From the NCBI GenBank assembly GCA_903823665.1, contig CAIJTR010000060.1, positions 1 through 64,000 on the forward strand: a stretch of DNA of 64,000 nt, written 5' to 3'. Below are positions 12,926 through 24,439 of the stretch, piece by piece. Origin of the DNA: an uncultured Rhodospirillales bacterium. GTDB lineage: Bacteria > Pseudomonadota > Alphaproteobacteria > Acetobacterales > Acetobacteraceae. Position 1 is the first letter of the stretch. Every line of letters begins with the position of its first letter. Below the pieces are notes generated by a model, which ran no database searches, was not told the DNA's origin, and saw only the letters and a list, made by a program, of their open reading frames with translations. The position numbers and the translations under genes were made by a program.

Positions 12926-13809
12926 GTGGCCTTCCTCGACGGTGTGGCAGGAGCGGGGGCATGGGCAGCGTTCTCATGAGCCTGGCCGCATGGCCCCTCG
13001 ACCATGGAGCGAATGCGCAAACGATCTGGCAAACGCAGGTCGATTTCCTGTAGCGGCCGATCAAGGATTGCTTTGCTGGTCTGCAATTCTGCCAATTTTG
13101 CCAGGGCTGGCACTTCGGCACCCTCGGGCAGTTGAACATTTGCACCGCTGTTCATGCACAAATCCCAACGGCGCTCGCCGACACGCACAGCAGCCACCAG
13201 ATGGCTTGTTATAACCGGATAGGCTTCCATCGATTTCAACAGCGACGCGGCTTCCACGTCCGCACCAATACCCACCACCAGCGGAAGCTTGTCGGCAAAA
13301 TCTGAGATGTTGCTATCAGTGACGTTTTTGCCGGCCTGATCAATGAGCGTGAATTTGCCCTGGTTCTGCCAAACCGCGAACGGTCTGCGCTCGTTCAGCA
13401 CCACATGAATTGTGCCTGGCAACACACGTTCAACGATAGCGGAGCGAACCCAGGGAATAGCCTCCAAACGCGCACGGGCATCGGAAACAGAAAAGCCTAG
13501 AATGGGCGACCCAACTTTGGCATCAAGCGCCGCGTTCAGTAGCTTCTGCGGTGTTTTTTCCTGCCCTTCGATGCTGATGGTTTGAATAGTGAGACCAATG
13601 CCAGCTGTGGCCATTCCCGCACGATCGCGCATGGGCGCACCATGGCCAAACGAGTTGGCGGCGACTGCGATACCGATCAAGACGATGACGGCAGCGGATG
13701 CGAATACCGTGGGCCGCAGCAATTTGCGTTGCCTGCGCAGCATCAGCTTCCAGCGATTGGGCCGGTCCGGCAAAGCGGTTTGCACCACACGAGGTTTCAC
13801 GCGCGGCAT
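12922..13809 (-). CDS. ftsQ: Cell division protein FtsQ
   Basis: Protein of 295 aa from ATG 13809 (MPRVKPRV). It has a basic cytoplasmic tail, one membrane segment at about residues 36-50 and a periplasmic POTRA domain starting near TIQTISIEGQEKTPQ. The FtsQ/DivIB core motif (LNERRPFAVWQNQGKFTLID) follows. It links early and late divisome proteins. I prefer this start to 13836 because it gives a normal tail and overlaps the ddl stop by only 13 bases. It overlaps ftsA by 4 bases. Confidence 0.94.
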   Translation of the reverse strand: MPRVKPRVVQTALPDRPNRWKLMLRRQRKLLRPTVFASAAVIVLIGIAVAANSFGHGAPMRDRAGMATAGIGLTIQTISIEGQEKTPQKLLNAALDAKVGSPILGFSVSDARARLEAIPWVRSAIVERVLPGTIHVVLNERRPFAVWQNQGKFTLIDQAGKNVTDSNISDFADKLPLVVGIGADVEAASLLKSMEAYPVITSHLVAAVRVGERRWDLCMNSGANVQLPEGAEVPALAKLAELQTSKAILDRPLQEIDLRLPDRLRIRSMVEGPCGQAHENAAHAPAPATPSRKAT

Positions 13810-14714
13810 GATGCAGCCTCCACCATCCAGCGACACAGAGCTGGGAACTCGATACCAATATGCGCCGCCTGCTCAGGCAGCAGTGACGTGGGGGTTAATC
13901 CGGGCTGGGTGTTGACTTCCAGCAGCACAAGCCGGCCTGGTTCGCCGATGGTGTCGTCATACCGGAAATCAGCGCGGCTCGCCCCGGCGCACCCGAGCGC
14001 ACGATGTGCCGCAAGAGCCACGCGCATAGCCTCTGCGGTAACATCAGGATGGATGTCTGCCGGAATGACATGACGCGAGCCGCCATCAGCGTATTTTGCT
14101 TCGTAGTCGTAAAACTTATGGCTGGCGATAATCTCCGTCACGGCCAAGGCACGGTCACCCATCACGCCCACCGTCAGTTCTCGGCCGGGGATGAATTCTT
14201 CGACCATTGCCGTGGTTCCAAAGCGCCAGCCGCTGGCGACGGCGGCCCTGCGATTATCGCCGTCGCGAATGATCTCAACCCCGACCGATGATCCCTCGTT
14301 CAGCGGCTTGATGACATAGGGCACCGGGTAGGGATCAGCATCGATGAGGCTTTTCACGTCATGGATGCCACCGGGGGCTATGGGCAATCCAGCACTGGCG
14401 AAAATCGCCTTGGCCATTGCCTTGTCCATCGCCAGTGCGGAGGCACGAATGCCAGAATGGGTGTAGGGGATGTTGAGCCAATCAAGCACACCTTGAATGG
14501 CACCGTCTTCGCCAAACCGGCCGTGCAGGGCGTTGAACACCACATCTGGCTTGGGTGTGAGGGCGGCGATGGTGGTGCGAAGATCAGGCCCAACATCGAT
14601 CGGTGTGACATCGTAGCCGGTAGCGATGAGCGCCTGGATCACCTGCTTTCCGCTGGACATGCTGACCTCGCGTTCGGCCGAAATTCCACCATAAAGGACT
14701 GCCACGCGGATCAT
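13797..14714 (-). CDS. ddl: D-alanine--D-alanine ligase
   Basis: Protein of 305 aa of the ATP-grasp Ddl family, making the D-Ala-D-Ala dipeptide for MurF. The N-terminal motif VLYGGISAEREVSMSSG, the HGRFGEDGAIQG motif, and the C-terminal ADFRYDD and LLEVNTQPGLTPTSLLPEQA magnesium and substrate motifs are all present. It overlaps murB by 4 bases and ftsQ by 13 bases within the dcw operon. Length and start are standard for DdlB. Confidence 0.96.
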   Translation of the reverse strand: MIRVAVLYGGISAEREVSMSSGKQVIQALIATGYDVTPIDVGPDLRTTIAALTPKPDVVFNALHGRFGEDGAIQGVLDWLNIPYTHSGIRASALAMDKAMAKAIFASAGLPIAPGGIHDVKSLIDADPYPVPYVIKPLNEGSSVGVEIIRDGDNRRAAVASGWRFGTTAMVEEFIPGRELTVGVMGDRALAVTEIIASHKFYDYEAKYADGGSRHVIPADIHPDVTAEAMRVALAAHRALGCAGASRADFRYDDTIGEPGRLVLLEVNTQPGLTPTSLLPEQAAHIGIEFPALCRWMVEAASCRA

Positions 14715-15619
14715 GCCGGCTGCTCCTGACGCTGAGGCACGCCAAGCCTGCGAATTTCCCAGTGTAGTTCAACGCCTGTGGCTGCTAGCACGCGGGCGCG
14801 GACATCTTCGCCGAGGCCTTCGACATCGCCAGCGGTTGCGTTGCCGGTGTTTAGCAGGAAGTTGCAGTGCTTCTCTGAGACTTGCGCCCCGCCACGGACC
14901 AAACCGCGACAGCCCGCACCGTCGATCAGCTCCCACGCCTTCATGCCCGGCGGGTTGCGAAAGGTGGAGCCACCGGTGCGGGCACGGACAGGCTGCGTCG
15001 CCTCACGGTTCGTACGAATCTCGGCCATACGCGCGGCGATTGTGGACGGAAGCGTGGGGTGCGCGCGAAACCGCGCACGAACCACGATGCCACCAGCCGG
15101 AAGGCTTGCGTGGCGATAGGCGAAGGCAAGTTTTGCGGCGCTCAACGTGACCAACTCACCTGAGCGGGTCACCATCTCTGCCCAATCGAGGCACCCAGCC
15201 ACATCGCCGCCATAGGCACCGGCGTTCATTGCGACTGCCCCGCCGATGGTGCCGGGAATGCCGGAGAGGAACTCCAACCCACCCAGGCCAGCGGTTGCTG
15301 CATGTTCTGCCACCGTAAGGTCGAGCGCCGCCGCACCTGCCACAATGCCGTCAGCCTCGACCGCAATCTCGTTGAACCCGCGTGCAAGCCTGATCACCAC
15401 ACCGTGGACGCCGCCATCACGCACAATCAGGTTTGAAGCGGCACCAATCACGGTGACCGGCACCTCATGCGGCAGTGCTGCAAGGAACGCCGCAAGGTCC
15501 GCCATATCCGCGGGCCGTACCAGCGCCTCCGCCGGGCCGCCCACGCGAAACCACGTCGTCGCTGCCAGATCAGCTCCCGCTTGCAGGCGGCCGCGCAGAG
15601 GAGGCAGCATCGAGATCAT
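14711..15619 (-). CDS. murB: UDP-N-acetylenolpyruvoylglucosamine reductase
   Basis: Protein of 302 aa; an FAD enzyme that reduces enolpyruvyl-UDP-GlcNAc to UDP-MurNAc. FAD-binding motifs are [13 protein letters not shown] near residue 25 and [12 protein letters not shown] near 70. The [18 protein letters not shown] motif is present, as is [10 protein letters not shown], which carries the catalytic serine. ATG 15619 overlaps the murC TGA as ATGA. An upstream start at 15670 would overlap murC by 55 bases and add residues outside the family. Confidence 0.96.
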   Translation of the reverse strand: MISMLPPLRGRLQAGADLAATTWFRVGGPAEALVRPADMADLAAFLAALPHEVPVTVIGAASNLIVRDGGVHGVVIRLARGFNEIAVEADGIVAGAAALDLTVAEHAATAGLGGLEFLSGIPGTIGGAVAMNAGAYGGDVAGCLDWAEMVTRSGELVTLSAAKLAFAYRHASLPAGGIVVRARFRAHPTLPSTIAARMAEIRTNREATQPVRARTGGSTFRNPPGMKAWELIDGAGCRGLVRGGAQVSEKHCNFLLNTGNATAGDVEGLGEDVRARVLAATGVELHWEIRRLGVPQRQEQPA

Positions 15620-17034
15620 CGTTTTGGGGCCTGCAATGCGGCCAATTGTGCAGGAAGTGCCGCCGCCCAATGGGTGATGTTGCCTGCACCGAGGCAGATC
15701 ACGAAATCGCCGGGTTTGGCGATGGCATGGATCATTTCGGCAAGGTGCTCTGGCCCTGGCAGCGGCACCACACTGCGATGGCCGCGCGCGCGCATACCCT
15801 CGATCAGCGCATCACGGTTAACGCCCGCGATGGGTGCCTCACCAGCTGCGTAGACATCTGACACGATCACGGTGCCTGCGTCGTTCATGCAGGTGCAGAA
15901 CTCGGTGAACAACGAGGCGAGGCGGGAGTAGCGATGTGGCTGCATGACCGCGATCACGTCACGCGCACCGGCCTGACGTGCGGCCTTCAGCACGGCCATG
16001 ATTTCCACCGGGTGATGGCCGTAATCATCGATGACGGTGATGCCGCCGCTTTCACCGGTTTTGGTGAAGCGCCTCTGCACACCGCGAAAGTTGAGGAACG
16101 CGCTGCGCAATGTTGCGTCGTCGATCTCCATCTCGATGCCGATGGTGATGGCGGCGAGCGCGTTCGAGACGTTGTGCGCGCCGAGCATTGGAAGACGAAA
16201 CGGCCCCATGCGGCGAGTCCGGCCACGGGCACGATCGGCAACCTCGACCTCAAACGTTGCCCCCATGCGGTCCATCACGAGGCGGTCGGCACGCACATCG
16301 GCTTGTGGCGAGAATCCGTATGTGATCACGCGGCGATCAGACAGCCGTGGGATCATCTGCTGCACCGCCGGGTGGTCGATGCACAGCACGGCAAAGCCAT
16401 AGAACGGAATGTTCTGCACGAACTGATCAAACCCAGCCGTCATCGCCTCGGCGGTGCCCCAATGGTCGAGATGCTCGGGGTCGATGTTGGTGACAACCGC
16501 GATGGTGGCGGGCAGACGCAGGAAGCTGCCATCTGATTCATCGGCTTCCACAACCATCCACTCGCCGGCCCCCATGCGGGTGTTGGAGCCATAGGCGTTG
16601 ATGATGCCGCCGTTGATGACGGTGGGATCGAGATGCGCTGCTTCGAGAACGCTGGCCACTAGACTGGTGGTTGTGGTTTTGCCATGTGTGCCGCCCACCG
16701 CGATGGCCCACCGCAACCGCATCAATTCGCCAAGCATTTCTGCACGGCGTACGACGGGAATAAGCCGAGTTCGGGCGGCGCGCACTTCGGGGTTTTCGGG
16801 CTTCACAGCGGTTGAGATCACAACCACCCGTGCATCACGCAGATTGGCCTCGTCATGGCCCACCGCCACGTGAATGCCCGCCTCGCGCAGGCGAAGCACG
16901 TTTGCGCTCTCGGCGATATCGCTGCCCTGCACGGTATAGCCCAGCGTGTGCAGCACCTCAGCGATGCCGGACATACCGATGCCGCCAATGCCGACGAAGT
17001 GAATGGCACCAATTGTGAGAGGAAGCGCCCTCAT
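15616..17034 (-). CDS. murC: UDP-N-acetylmuramate--L-alanine ligase
   Basis: Protein of 472 aa of the Mur ligase family, adding L-Ala to UDP-MurNAc. The UDP-binding motif [17 protein letters not shown] (about residue 12), the ATP loop [12 protein letters not shown] (about 115), the DESDGSF motif and [10 protein letters not shown] define MurC. It overlaps murG upstream and murB downstream by 4 bases each. Length is normal for the family. Confidence 0.97.
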   Translation of the reverse strand: MRALPLTIGAIHFVGIGGIGMSGIAEVLHTLGYTVQGSDIAESANVLRLREAGIHVAVGHDEANLRDARVVVISTAVKPENPEVRAARTRLIPVVRRAEMLGELMRLRWAIAVGGTHGKTTTTSLVASVLEAAHLDPTVINGGIINAYGSNTRMGAGEWMVVEADESDGSFLRLPATIAVVTNIDPEHLDHWGTAEAMTAGFDQFVQNIPFYGFAVLCIDHPAVQQMIPRLSDRRVITYGFSPQADVRADRLVMDRMGATFEVEVADRARGRTRRMGPFRLPMLGAHNVSNALAAITIGIEMEIDDATLRSAFLNFRGVQRRFTKTGESGGITVIDDYGHHPVEIMAVLKAARQAGARDVIAVMQPHRYSRLASLFTEFCTCMNDAGTVIVSDVYAAGEAPIAGVNRDALIEGMRARGHRSVVPLPGPEHLAEMIHAIAKPGDFVICLGAGNITHWAAALPAQLAALQAPKR

Positions 17035-18137
17035 GCTGCGTTCCCCGCATTTTTGATGGTGTGTTCGACAAGATCGGCAAGCTGGCTGGTCGCATCTAGC
17101 CGCGCGAAGGAAGCAGATGCACTCGCCATTGGGCGAAGTTCACCGGCATCACGGATCAGCGGAGCCAGAAAATCAGCAAGATCAGCACCATCGAAAATCG
17201 ACTGATGCATCATCCACGCTCCACCCGCATTGGCCAACGCCAGCGCATTGGCGCGCTGATGGTCGTCAATGGCACTGGGGAGCGGCACCAATATGGCGGG
17301 CCTGCCGATGGCTGCGAGCTCGGCCACGGTTGAGGCCCCCGCGCGGGCAATCACAAGATGGGCTGCTTCAAGCAGTACGTCTACATTCGGAAAGAAGGTG
17401 CTCAGATCAGCATTGATGCCGATCTCATGATAAGCTTTGCGAGCCGCGTCCAGATCCTCAGCGCGACATTGCTGCGTGATCCGCAACCGCCCAAGCAATT
17501 CAGCGGGGAGGCGCGCAATGGCATCTGGCAGCGTGGTGCTGAACACACGCGCACCCAGCGAGCCGCCGAGGACGAGCAGGCGGAACTCATTTTCGCTGGA
17601 ATCGTAACCTTGCCCGGCGCGCGCCGTGATGGCGTGGCGCACCGGGTTGCCGGTGGTAACCTTCCGAGCGCTGGCCGGAAGCTTTAATGTCTTGTCAAAG
17701 CTCAAGGCTAAGGCATCACAAAACCCTGAAAGGGCGCGGTTGGCGCGACCGAGCACGGCGTTTTGCTCGTGCAGGATGACGCGCGGGCGGCGGCCAAGGC
17801 TGCGCGAGGCCAGCACTGGGGCCACAGTCGGATATCCGCCAAAACCCACAATCGCATCTGGCCGAAGCTTGCGCAGAATAGATCGAGCCTGCAGCGTCCC
17901 GCTTGCCAAAGCGCCAGCGCTGCGCATGGCCTTTCCCAGGCCTCGCCCTGCGATGCCGGCACCGCTCAGCACAAAACGCTCGCTCTGCGCGAACACCGCC
18001 GACCGCTCACCACCGGAGCGGGCGTCGGTCATCAGCGCCACGGTGCGGCCGCGCGCAATCAACTCGGCAGCCAGTGCCTCCGCGGGGAAGAAATGCCCGC
18101 CCGTGCCGCCAGCTGCGATGATGATCGGTCCGCTCAC
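17031..18137 (-). CDS. murG: UDP-GlcNAc:lipid I GlcNAc transferase MurG
   Basis: Protein of 368 aa of glycosyltransferase family 28, which converts lipid I to lipid II on the inner face of the membrane. It has [14 protein letters not shown] near the N-terminus, [19 protein letters not shown], and the donor-binding stretch [25 protein letters not shown]. It overlaps ftsW and murC by 4 bases each. Length is normal. Confidence 0.97.
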   Translation of the reverse strand: MSGPIIIAAGGTGGHFFPAEALAAELIARGRTVALMTDARSGGERSAVFAQSERFVLSGAGIAGRGLGKAMRSAGALASGTLQARSILRKLRPDAIVGFGGYPTVAPVLASRSLGRRPRVILHEQNAVLGRANRALSGFCDALALSFDKTLKLPASARKVTTGNPVRHAITARAGQGYDSSENEFRLLVLGGSLGARVFSTTLPDAIARLPAELLGRLRITQQCRAEDLDAARKAYHEIGINADLSTFFPNVDVLLEAAHLVIARAGASTVAELAAIGRPAILVPLPSAIDDHQRANALALANAGGAWMMHQSIFDGADLADFLAPLIRDAGELRPMASASASFARLDATSQLADLVEHTIKNAGNAA

Positions 18138-19252
18138 AGCAACTCGCTCGATCCGCCGCGCCGCGTCAGCGCCAACAACATACCGATGCCTAGTGCTATC
18201 GCCATCACCGAGGAGCCGCCATAGGAAATGAACGGCAGCGTCATCCCCTTGGTGGGGATCAGATGAAGGGTCGAGGCCATATTCACACAGGCCTGCAGGC
18301 CGAAGCTCGCCACCAGCCCGGTGGCGGCCAGCACGGTGAATAGATCGCCCTCCGACAGCAGGCGCAGCAGCCCGCGAATGACGATGAACGCAAACACCCC
18401 GATCACCAGCGTGCAGATCACCAGCCCGAACTCCTCGCCCATCACGGCAAAGACGAAATCCGCGTGGGCGTCGGGCAGCGCGTCCTTCACAATGCCCTCA
18501 CCAGGGCCGCGCCCCAGCAGGCCACCGCTGCCGAAAGCTTCCAGGGCGCGATCAATCTGGAAATGATCGCCCTTGCCCTGGAAGAAATCAAGAATGCGGG
18601 TGTGGAAATGCGGCAGGGTGAAGAACGCGGCCACACCGCCGACGCCGATCAGGGCGGCCCCAACTGCGATCCAGGTGAGGTTCAGGCCGATCACGAAGAG
18701 CTGTGTCAGAAACACCACCGTCACCACGGCGAGCATCCCTATATCCGGCTGCGATTTCAGCAGTAGGGCGATCAGCGCGTAGATGCCAAGCGCCACTGGC
18801 AGGCCGGGCACGCCCAGCATGCGCTTGCCATCGGCCAGCAGCCAGGCGGTGACAACAGCAAAGCACGGCTTTAAAAACTCGCTCGGCTGGACAGACAATC
18901 CCGGCAGCGCGATCCAGCGTGTGGCACCCTTGATGTTCGGCCCGATCACGAGGGTGGCCGCCGTCAGCAGCAGCGCCACGCCACAGCCTGCAATCGACAG
19001 CCGCCGCACACCACGCGGGGAGAGCAGGGATACGGCCACGACAATCAGCCCGGCAATCGCGAGAAACGCCACCTGCTTGAAGATGAAGCTGTCCCGCGCC
19101 TGACCGATCCGCTCCGCCACTGCCGGGGACGCGGCAAGCATCATCACATAGCCGAAGCCGATCAGTGTCGCGATCGCCATCAGGGTCCAGCGATCAACCG
19201 ACCACCACCAGCGGCCCAGAAGCGAGGTATCGGCGCGCGACAATGCGGGCAT
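18134..19252 (-). CDS. ftsW: Septal peptidoglycan polymerase FtsW
   Basis: Protein of 372 aa of the SEDS family with about ten hydrophobic segments. It polymerises lipid II at the septum with FtsI. The family motifs LSVQPSEFLKP, GRGPGEGIVKDALPDAHADFVFAVMGEE and FISYGGSS are present. The start ATG (19252) overlaps the murD TAA by one base as TAATG. It sits between murD and murG, the usual order. Confidence 0.96.
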   Translation of the reverse strand: MPALSRADTSLLGRWWWSVDRWTLMAIATLIGFGYVMMLAASPAVAERIGQARDSFIFKQVAFLAIAGLIVVAVSLLSPRGVRRLSIAGCGVALLLTAATLVIGPNIKGATRWIALPGLSVQPSEFLKPCFAVVTAWLLADGKRMLGVPGLPVALGIYALIALLLKSQPDIGMLAVVTVVFLTQLFVIGLNLTWIAVGAALIGVGGVAAFFTLPHFHTRILDFFQGKGDHFQIDRALEAFGSGGLLGRGPGEGIVKDALPDAHADFVFAVMGEEFGLVICTLVIGVFAFIVIRGLLRLLSEGDLFTVLAATGLVASFGLQACVNMASTLHLIPTKGMTLPFISYGGSSVMAIALGIGMLLALTRRGGSSELL

Positions 19253-20544
19253 TATGCAAGACCTTTGGCAAGAGCGCGGAACTGGTCGCCGCGCTGGTCA
19301 AACCCGGTGAACTGATCCCAACTGGCACAGGCGGGGGAAAGCAGAACCACGTCCGGGCTAGGGTCGGCACCGAGCGCAAATAGGGCTGCCTGACGCACCG
19401 CGGTTTCGAGCGTTCCAACGATGCTATGCAGCACTTGATGATGAGCCAGTGTCTCCGCCAGCACCGTTGCGTCGCGGCCGATGAGAAAGGCGTGCGCGAT
19501 GCGCGGGAAATATTCGGCCAGCGTTTCGATGCCGCCTTCTTTCGCTGAACCACCCGCAATCCAAACAATGTTATCGTAGCAGGAAAGTGCCTTGGCGGTG
19601 CTGTCGGCGTTGGTCGCCTTGCTGTCATTGATCCAGTCAACGCCAGCGATGTTGGCCACCAGTTCCTGCCGGTGCGGCAGACCAGGATAGGTTAGGATAC
19701 CCTCTTCAATCGCTTCATCCGAAACGCCAAGCGCGCGAGCCATTGCGGTCGCTGCGGAGACATTCTGCGCGTTGTGCAGGCCGGGCAGGGTGCGACCTTT
19801 GGCAATTGGCGCATCATGCTCGCTGATGCGGATCGCACGCAGCAGGCTGTTCGCCATGTCGAGAGAATACGCGTCATCAATGCCGATCACAGCCGTGTCG
19901 GTGTTGGTCTGACGCGCAAAGATCTGCCGCTTGGCATGGGCGTAGCCTGCCATGTCGCCATGGCGATCGAGGTGATCTGGACTGAGATTGAGCATGCAGG
20001 CGACATGAAACCGCAGAGTGGCGATTCGTTCCAACATATAGCTGGACATCTCCAGCACATACACGCCATCGTCACTCAACAATTGCAATGAAAGTGCGGC
20101 GGTACCAAGATTTGCACCGGCCTCGTTCGGCACTCCTGCCGTTGTCAGAATATGTGCCAACAATGCCGTGGTGGTTGATTTGCCGTTGGTGCCGGTAATG
20201 CCTGCAAACCGTGCCTTTGAGCCGGCAGCGCGCACGGCAACATAAAGCAGCTCCGCATCGCAAATGATCGGCACTCGTGCTGCGCGCGCGGCCTCAGCAA
20301 TCGGGTGCGGCTTTGGCAACGCATGCGGAATGCCCGGTGAAAGGACCAGCGCGGTCAGGCCATTCAAAACTGGTTCGGCCACAACCAAACCCTCGGCAGC
20401 CTCGCGTGCTGCGGGCTTGTCGTCCCACACCGTCACCTCGGCACCCATCGCCACCAGTGCGCGTGCAGCCGGCAATCCTGCTTTCCCGAGGCCCACTACC
20501 GCGTAGCGATGGCCCGCCAGCAGATATGCTGGGAAGCTGCTCAT
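19252..20544 (-). CDS. murD: UDP-MurNAc-L-Ala:D-glutamate ligase
   Basis: Protein of 430 aa of the Mur ligase family that adds D-Glu. It carries the N-terminal [16 protein letters not shown]-binding motif, the ATP loop [12 protein letters not shown] (about residue 117), [11 protein letters not shown] and the C-terminal [11 protein letters not shown] motif. It is nested between mraY and ftsW with 4- and 1-base overlaps. Length is normal for MurD. Confidence 0.96.
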   Translation of the reverse strand: MSSFPAYLLAGHRYAVVGLGKAGLPAARALVAMGAEVTVWDDKPAAREAAEGLVVAEPVLNGLTALVLSPGIPHALPKPHPIAEAARAARVPIICDAELLYVAVRAAGSKARFAGITGTNGKSTTTALLAHILTTAGVPNEAGANLGTAALSLQLLSDDGVYVLEMSSYMLERIATLRFHVACMLNLSPDHLDRHGDMAGYAHAKRQIFARQTNTDTAVIGIDDAYSLDMANSLLRAIRISEHDAPIAKGRTLPGLHNAQNVSAATAMARALGVSDEAIEEGILTYPGLPHRQELVANIAGVDWINDSKATNADSTAKALSCYDNIVWIAGGSAKEGGIETLAEYFPRIAHAFLIGRDATVLAETLAHHQVLHSIVGTLETAVRQAALFALGADPSPDVVLLSPACASWDQFTGFDQRGDQFRALAKGLA

Positions 20545-21629
20545 CTGATCTTCAACGTGGCGAGCCCGATGAGGGCGAGGATGACGGAGACGATCCAGAA
20601 ACGGATCACAATGGTGGGCTCGGCCCAGCCCTTCTTCTCGAAATGGTGATGCAGCGGTGCCATCAGAAATACCCTCCTGCCGGTCCGCTTGAACCAGAAC
20701 ACCTGGATGACGACTGAAAGCGTCTCCACCACGAAGAGGCCGCCCACAATGGCGAGCACGATCTCATGCTTGGTCGCCACCGCCACCGCACCCAATGCGC
20801 CACCCAGTGCCAGGCTGCCGGTGTCACCCATGAACACGCGGGCAGGGGGCGCGTTGAACCACAGAAAGCCCAGCCCCGCACCGATGATCGAGGAGCAGAA
20901 CACGCTGAGTTCGCCCACGCCCGGCACTTCGCGGATGCGCAGATATTCAGCGAACACGTGGTTTCCAACAAGGTAGGCGATCAGCGCGAACACACCGGCA
21001 GCAATGATGGTCGGCACGATTGCCAAACCGTCAAGACCGTCGGTGAGGTTGACCGCGTTAGAAGCGCCGATCATCACAAAACCGGCAACCAACGGGAAGG
21101 CGAGCCCAAGCGGAATGAGCACGTCTTTCAGCAGTGGCACGACAAGCCCGGTGCCAAGCGGTCCGCGCGTGATGCTCATGATCCAGATGGCAACACCTAC
21201 CGCAAGACCAACTTGCAGAACCAGTTTCCCCCTGCCGGACAGTCCACGAAACGAGGCTTTGGACAGCTTGATGTAATCATCGATAAAGCCAATCGCCCCA
21301 TAGCCGAGCGTGAGGGTCAGCACCGCCCACACATATTGGTTGCGCAGATCGGCCCACAGCAGAGTGGAGACGGTGAGCGTGGATAAAATCAGCACACCGC
21401 CCATTGTGGGCGTGCCCTTCTTCGTCAGCAGGTGGCTCTCCGGTCCATCCGGGCGGATCGGCTGGCCGCTGCCTTGCACTGACTTCAGCCAGCGAATGAG
21501 GGCCGGGCCGAGCACCAGACTCAGGATCAGCGCTGTCATGCAGGCGGCACCGGACCGGAAGGTGAGGTAGCGAATAAGGTTCGCAAGCTGAATTTGGTCC
21601 GCGAAGGGGCGCGCGAGATCGTACAGCAT
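20541..21629 (-). CDS. mraY: Phospho-N-acetylmuramoyl-pentapeptide transferase
   Basis: Protein of 362 aa with about ten membrane segments. It transfers phospho-MurNAc-pentapeptide to undecaprenyl phosphate to form lipid I. Diagnostic motifs are KKGTPTMGG, the Asp-rich [10 protein letters not shown] (about residue 115), [23 protein letters not shown] and [11 protein letters not shown]. It starts exactly where murF ends and overlaps murD by 4 bases. Confidence 0.97.
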   Translation of the reverse strand: MLYDLARPFADQIQLANLIRYLTFRSGAACMTALILSLVLGPALIRWLKSVQGSGQPIRPDGPESHLLTKKGTPTMGGVLILSTLTVSTLLWADLRNQYVWAVLTLTLGYGAIGFIDDYIKLSKASFRGLSGRGKLVLQVGLAVGVAIWIMSITRGPLGTGLVVPLLKDVLIPLGLAFPLVAGFVMIGASNAVNLTDGLDGLAIVPTIIAAGVFALIAYLVGNHVFAEYLRIREVPGVGELSVFCSSIIGAGLGFLWFNAPPARVFMGDTGSLALGGALGAVAVATKHEIVLAIVGGLFVVETLSVVIQVFWFKRTGRRVFLMAPLHHHFEKKGWAEPTIVIRFWIVSVILALIGLATLKIR

Positions 21630-23023
21630 CAGCGTTGGTCCTGGTGTTGGTCGGAGGCGGCGCGCGTAGCTGCGTCAATCGCTTCGACAATGATCTTCAT
21701 GCGGCTGCCCAGGCTACCTTTCACCAGCACGGCGTCTCCCGCGCGCAAGGAAGCTGTCACGAGGGGGGCGAGGCTGGCCGAATCGATTGCATGGGCACCG
21801 CGGCGAGCAGGCGGCATGGCATCGTGCAGCCCGCACATCAAGGGGCCGCAGGTGAACAGCAGGTCGGCGTGGGCCAGCGCATCCGGCGCGAGGCTGGCGT
21901 GTTCGGAGGGGCCAGCATCGCCCATTTCCAGCATATCGCCCAGCACAGCGATGCGACGAGTGGCGGGCGCTAGGCCCAGCAATGCCAATGCTGCGCGTAC
22001 CGAGGCAGTGGATGCGTTATAGCTCTCGTCGAGCAGCGTGACGGTGCCGCTGTCCAATTCGACGGCACGTCTGGCACCACGCCCGGCACCCGGTGCGAAA
22101 TCAGCGAGTGCTGCGGCACCGGCCAGAGGATCAGCTCCGAGCAGGGTGGTGGCGGCCAAGGCTGCCACGGCATTCATCGCCATGTGCATGCCAGGAGCGT
22201 TCAGGCGGAAGCTGATGGCGTGGCCAGCGATATCAGCAGTGATGTCGGTGCCATCGGCGTCGGCCTTGGTGCTGGTCAGGCGATGGGTGGCGATGTGGCC
22301 GAAACTCTCAGTCTTATGAGTGGTTGAGGCGGCCATGCGGGCAAAGAGTGGGCTGTCCGCAGGAAGAAGCAGCACGCCATGAGGCTCCAGGCCCTCGGCG
22401 ATGCTGGCCTTCTCATCGGCAATTGCCTCAATGCTGCCGAGATGGCCGATATGGGCGGTGGCGATGGTGGTGATGACGGCGACGTGCGGGCGGGCGAGGC
22501 GGGCCAACGGTGCGATTTCGCCAGCATGGTTCATGCCGATTTCGACCACCGCATAGGCGGCATTCGCTGGCATCCGCGCGAGGGTAAGCGGCACCCCCCA
22601 ATGATTGTTGTGCGAGGCCTCGGCGGCCCAGGTCTTGCCCTGCGCCTGCAGCACGCAGCGGAGCATCTCCTTTGTGGTTGTCTTGCCGACGGACCCGGTC
22701 ACCGCCACCAAGCGGCCTTCAAACCGGGCGCGGGCAAAGCGGGCAAGATCATGCAAGGCCTGGAAAGTGTCCTGCACAATCAGCAGTTTGGCGTCATCCG
22801 GCACATCGTCCGGCAGGGTGTGGACCATCGCCCCAGCGGCACCGTTTCCCAACGCCTGCGCGACATGTTTGTGCCCATCACCATTCTCACCCACCAGCGC
22901 CACGAACATCTGGCCGGGTTTGATACTGCGGCTGTCGATCGAAACGCCGTTCGCGGAGAACGGCACGCGCAGCATACCGAAGCTGGCAGCGAGCAGGTCG
23001 GCGGGTGTCCAGAGCGCGCTCAT
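21629..23023 (-). CDS. murF: UDP-MurNAc-tripeptide:D-Ala-D-Ala ligase
   Basis: Protein of 464 aa of the Mur ligase family, adding the D-Ala-D-Ala made by Ddl. It shows the ATP loop [12 protein letters not shown] (about residue 111), [10 protein letters not shown], and [10 protein letters not shown], a MurF marker. It overlaps murE by 4 bases at its start and touches mraY at its end. Length is normal. Confidence 0.96.
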   Translation of the reverse strand: MSALWTPADLLAASFGMLRVPFSANGVSIDSRSIKPGQMFVALVGENGDGHKHVAQALGNGAAGAMVHTLPDDVPDDAKLLIVQDTFQALHDLARFARARFEGRLVAVTGSVGKTTTKEMLRCVLQAQGKTWAAEASHNNHWGVPLTLARMPANAAYAVVEIGMNHAGEIAPLARLARPHVAVITTIATAHIGHLGSIEAIADEKASIAEGLEPHGVLLLPADSPLFARMAASTTHKTESFGHIATHRLTSTKADADGTDITADIAGHAISFRLNAPGMHMAMNAVAALAATTLLGADPLAGAAALADFAPGAGRGARRAVELDSGTVTLLDESYNASTASVRAALALLGLAPATRRIAVLGDMLEMGDAGPSEHASLAPDALAHADLLFTCGPLMCGLHDAMPPARRGAHAIDSASLAPLVTASLRAGDAVLVKGSLGSRMKIIVEAIDAATRAASDQHQDQR

Positions 23024-24432
23024 GCCCGGCCGACCAATCGGCCGATCACCGTCGCATCGTCGAACGGGTGCGTTTCGGTGCCAATGGTTTGGCCCTGCTC
23101 ATGGCCCTTGCCGGCCACCACCAGTACGTCACCGGGTGCGAGGACATTGAGGCCCGCAGCGATGGCCGCCTCACGGTCCGCAATATCCGTGGCGTCGGGG
23201 CAACCGGCGCGAACGGCTTCACGGATACTGGCGGCATTTTCGGTTCGCGGGTTGTCGTCCGTGACGATGACGTGGTCCGCTGCAGCGGCGGCCTGTCCCA
23301 TCAGGGGGCGCTTGCCTGGATCGCGGTCACCACCGGCTCCGAACACAATGTGCAGACGGCCAGACGTATGCGGCCGCAATGCCGAAATCAGCCGGTCCAG
23401 CGCATCCGGCGTGTGAGCGAAATCCACATAGGCGGCGGCACCATTGGCCAGCGTCGCCACCAACTCAAGCCTGCCGCGCACCCCCGCCAGCGAGCCGAGA
23501 TGCCGACGCGCATTGGCAAGCCCGGTCGCCTCCGCCAGCGCACAAGCGAGGATCGCGTTGTCCGCCTGGAACTGCCCGGCGAGCGGCAGGTGAAAGCTTT
23601 CCCCGCGATATTCGATCAACTGGCCATCCGCAGAGGGAATGCACAGGAAAGGGGACACCACACCGAAATCCAGCCGCCGCTCAGTGCAAACGGCGCGCAG
23701 CATCTTCATGGTCTCGGCGTCCAACGCGGCACTCGCCAACGCCGGAGCACCCTGCGGCAGCAATTCACCGAACAAACGCAGCTTGGCCACGCGATAGGCC
23801 GCCATGCTGCCGTGATAATCCAGATGGTCGCGGGTCAGATTGGTGAACGCCCCCGCCGACAGCCGAACGCCGTCTAACCGGAACTGATCCAGACCATGCG
23901 ATGACGCCTCGATGGCGGCAGACTGAATCCCCGCCTTCGCCAGCCGTGCGAGGTTATGCGCCAACGCCACGGGGTCAGGCGTGGTGAGGCCCGGACCCGC
24001 GGCGAAGCCGGGGGCGATCAACCCGAGTGTGCCGATGCTTGCAGCGGGGCGGCCCGCCATTTGCCAAAGCTGCCGCAGGAACTCAGCCGTGCTGGTTTTG
24101 CCGTTGGTCCCCGTGATCGCCACCACCTGCGCCGGCTGCGTCCCAGCAAGCGCTGCTGCGATATAGGCAAGGCTGCGGCGCGGCTCGGCATCGGTCAGCA
24201 ACGGGCGAGGCGGCACGCCCGGCGGCCATTCGGTGCCGACCGGGGCCAGTACCGCCGATGCCCCACGCCCCACCGCATCGGCAATGAAATCCGCACCTTG
24301 CACCCGGGTGCCGGGCAGGGCCGCGAACAACATGCCCGGGCCTGCCAGCTTGCTGTCCGCCGTCACGCCTTGAATGTCGAGTCCGGCCACGGCGCGCCAG
24401 ATGGTGGGGTCTGCGCCGGGGACCAAGCGCAT
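23020..24432 (-). CDS. murE: UDP-MurNAc-dipeptide:meso-diaminopimelate ligase
   Basis: Protein of 470 aa of the Mur ligase family. The ATP loop is GTNGKTSTAEFL. DDNPRTE contains the DNPR motif that marks enzymes adding meso-diaminopimelate rather than lysine. ATG 24432 is preceded by AAGGTGA at proper spacing. The alternative ATG 24450 lies inside the end of ftsI and has no such site. It is followed by murF with a 4-base overlap. Confidence 0.94.
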   Translation of the reverse strand: MRLVPGADPTIWRAVAGLDIQGVTADSKLAGPGMLFAALPGTRVQGADFIADAVGRGASAVLAPVGTEWPPGVPPRPLLTDAEPRRSLAYIAAALAGTQPAQVVAITGTNGKTSTAEFLRQLWQMAGRPAASIGTLGLIAPGFAAGPGLTTPDPVALAHNLARLAKAGIQSAAIEASSHGLDQFRLDGVRLSAGAFTNLTRDHLDYHGSMAAYRVAKLRLFGELLPQGAPALASAALDAETMKMLRAVCTERRLDFGVVSPFLCIPSADGQLIEYRGESFHLPLAGQFQADNAILACALAEATGLANARRHLGSLAGVRGRLELVATLANGAAAYVDFAHTPDALDRLISALRPHTSGRLHIVFGAGGDRDPGKRPLMGQAAAAADHVIVTDDNPRTENAASIREAVRAGCPDATDIADREAAIAAGLNVLAPGDVLVVAGKGHEQGQTIGTETHPFDDATVIGRLVGRA

Positions 24433-24439
24433 CAGCGCG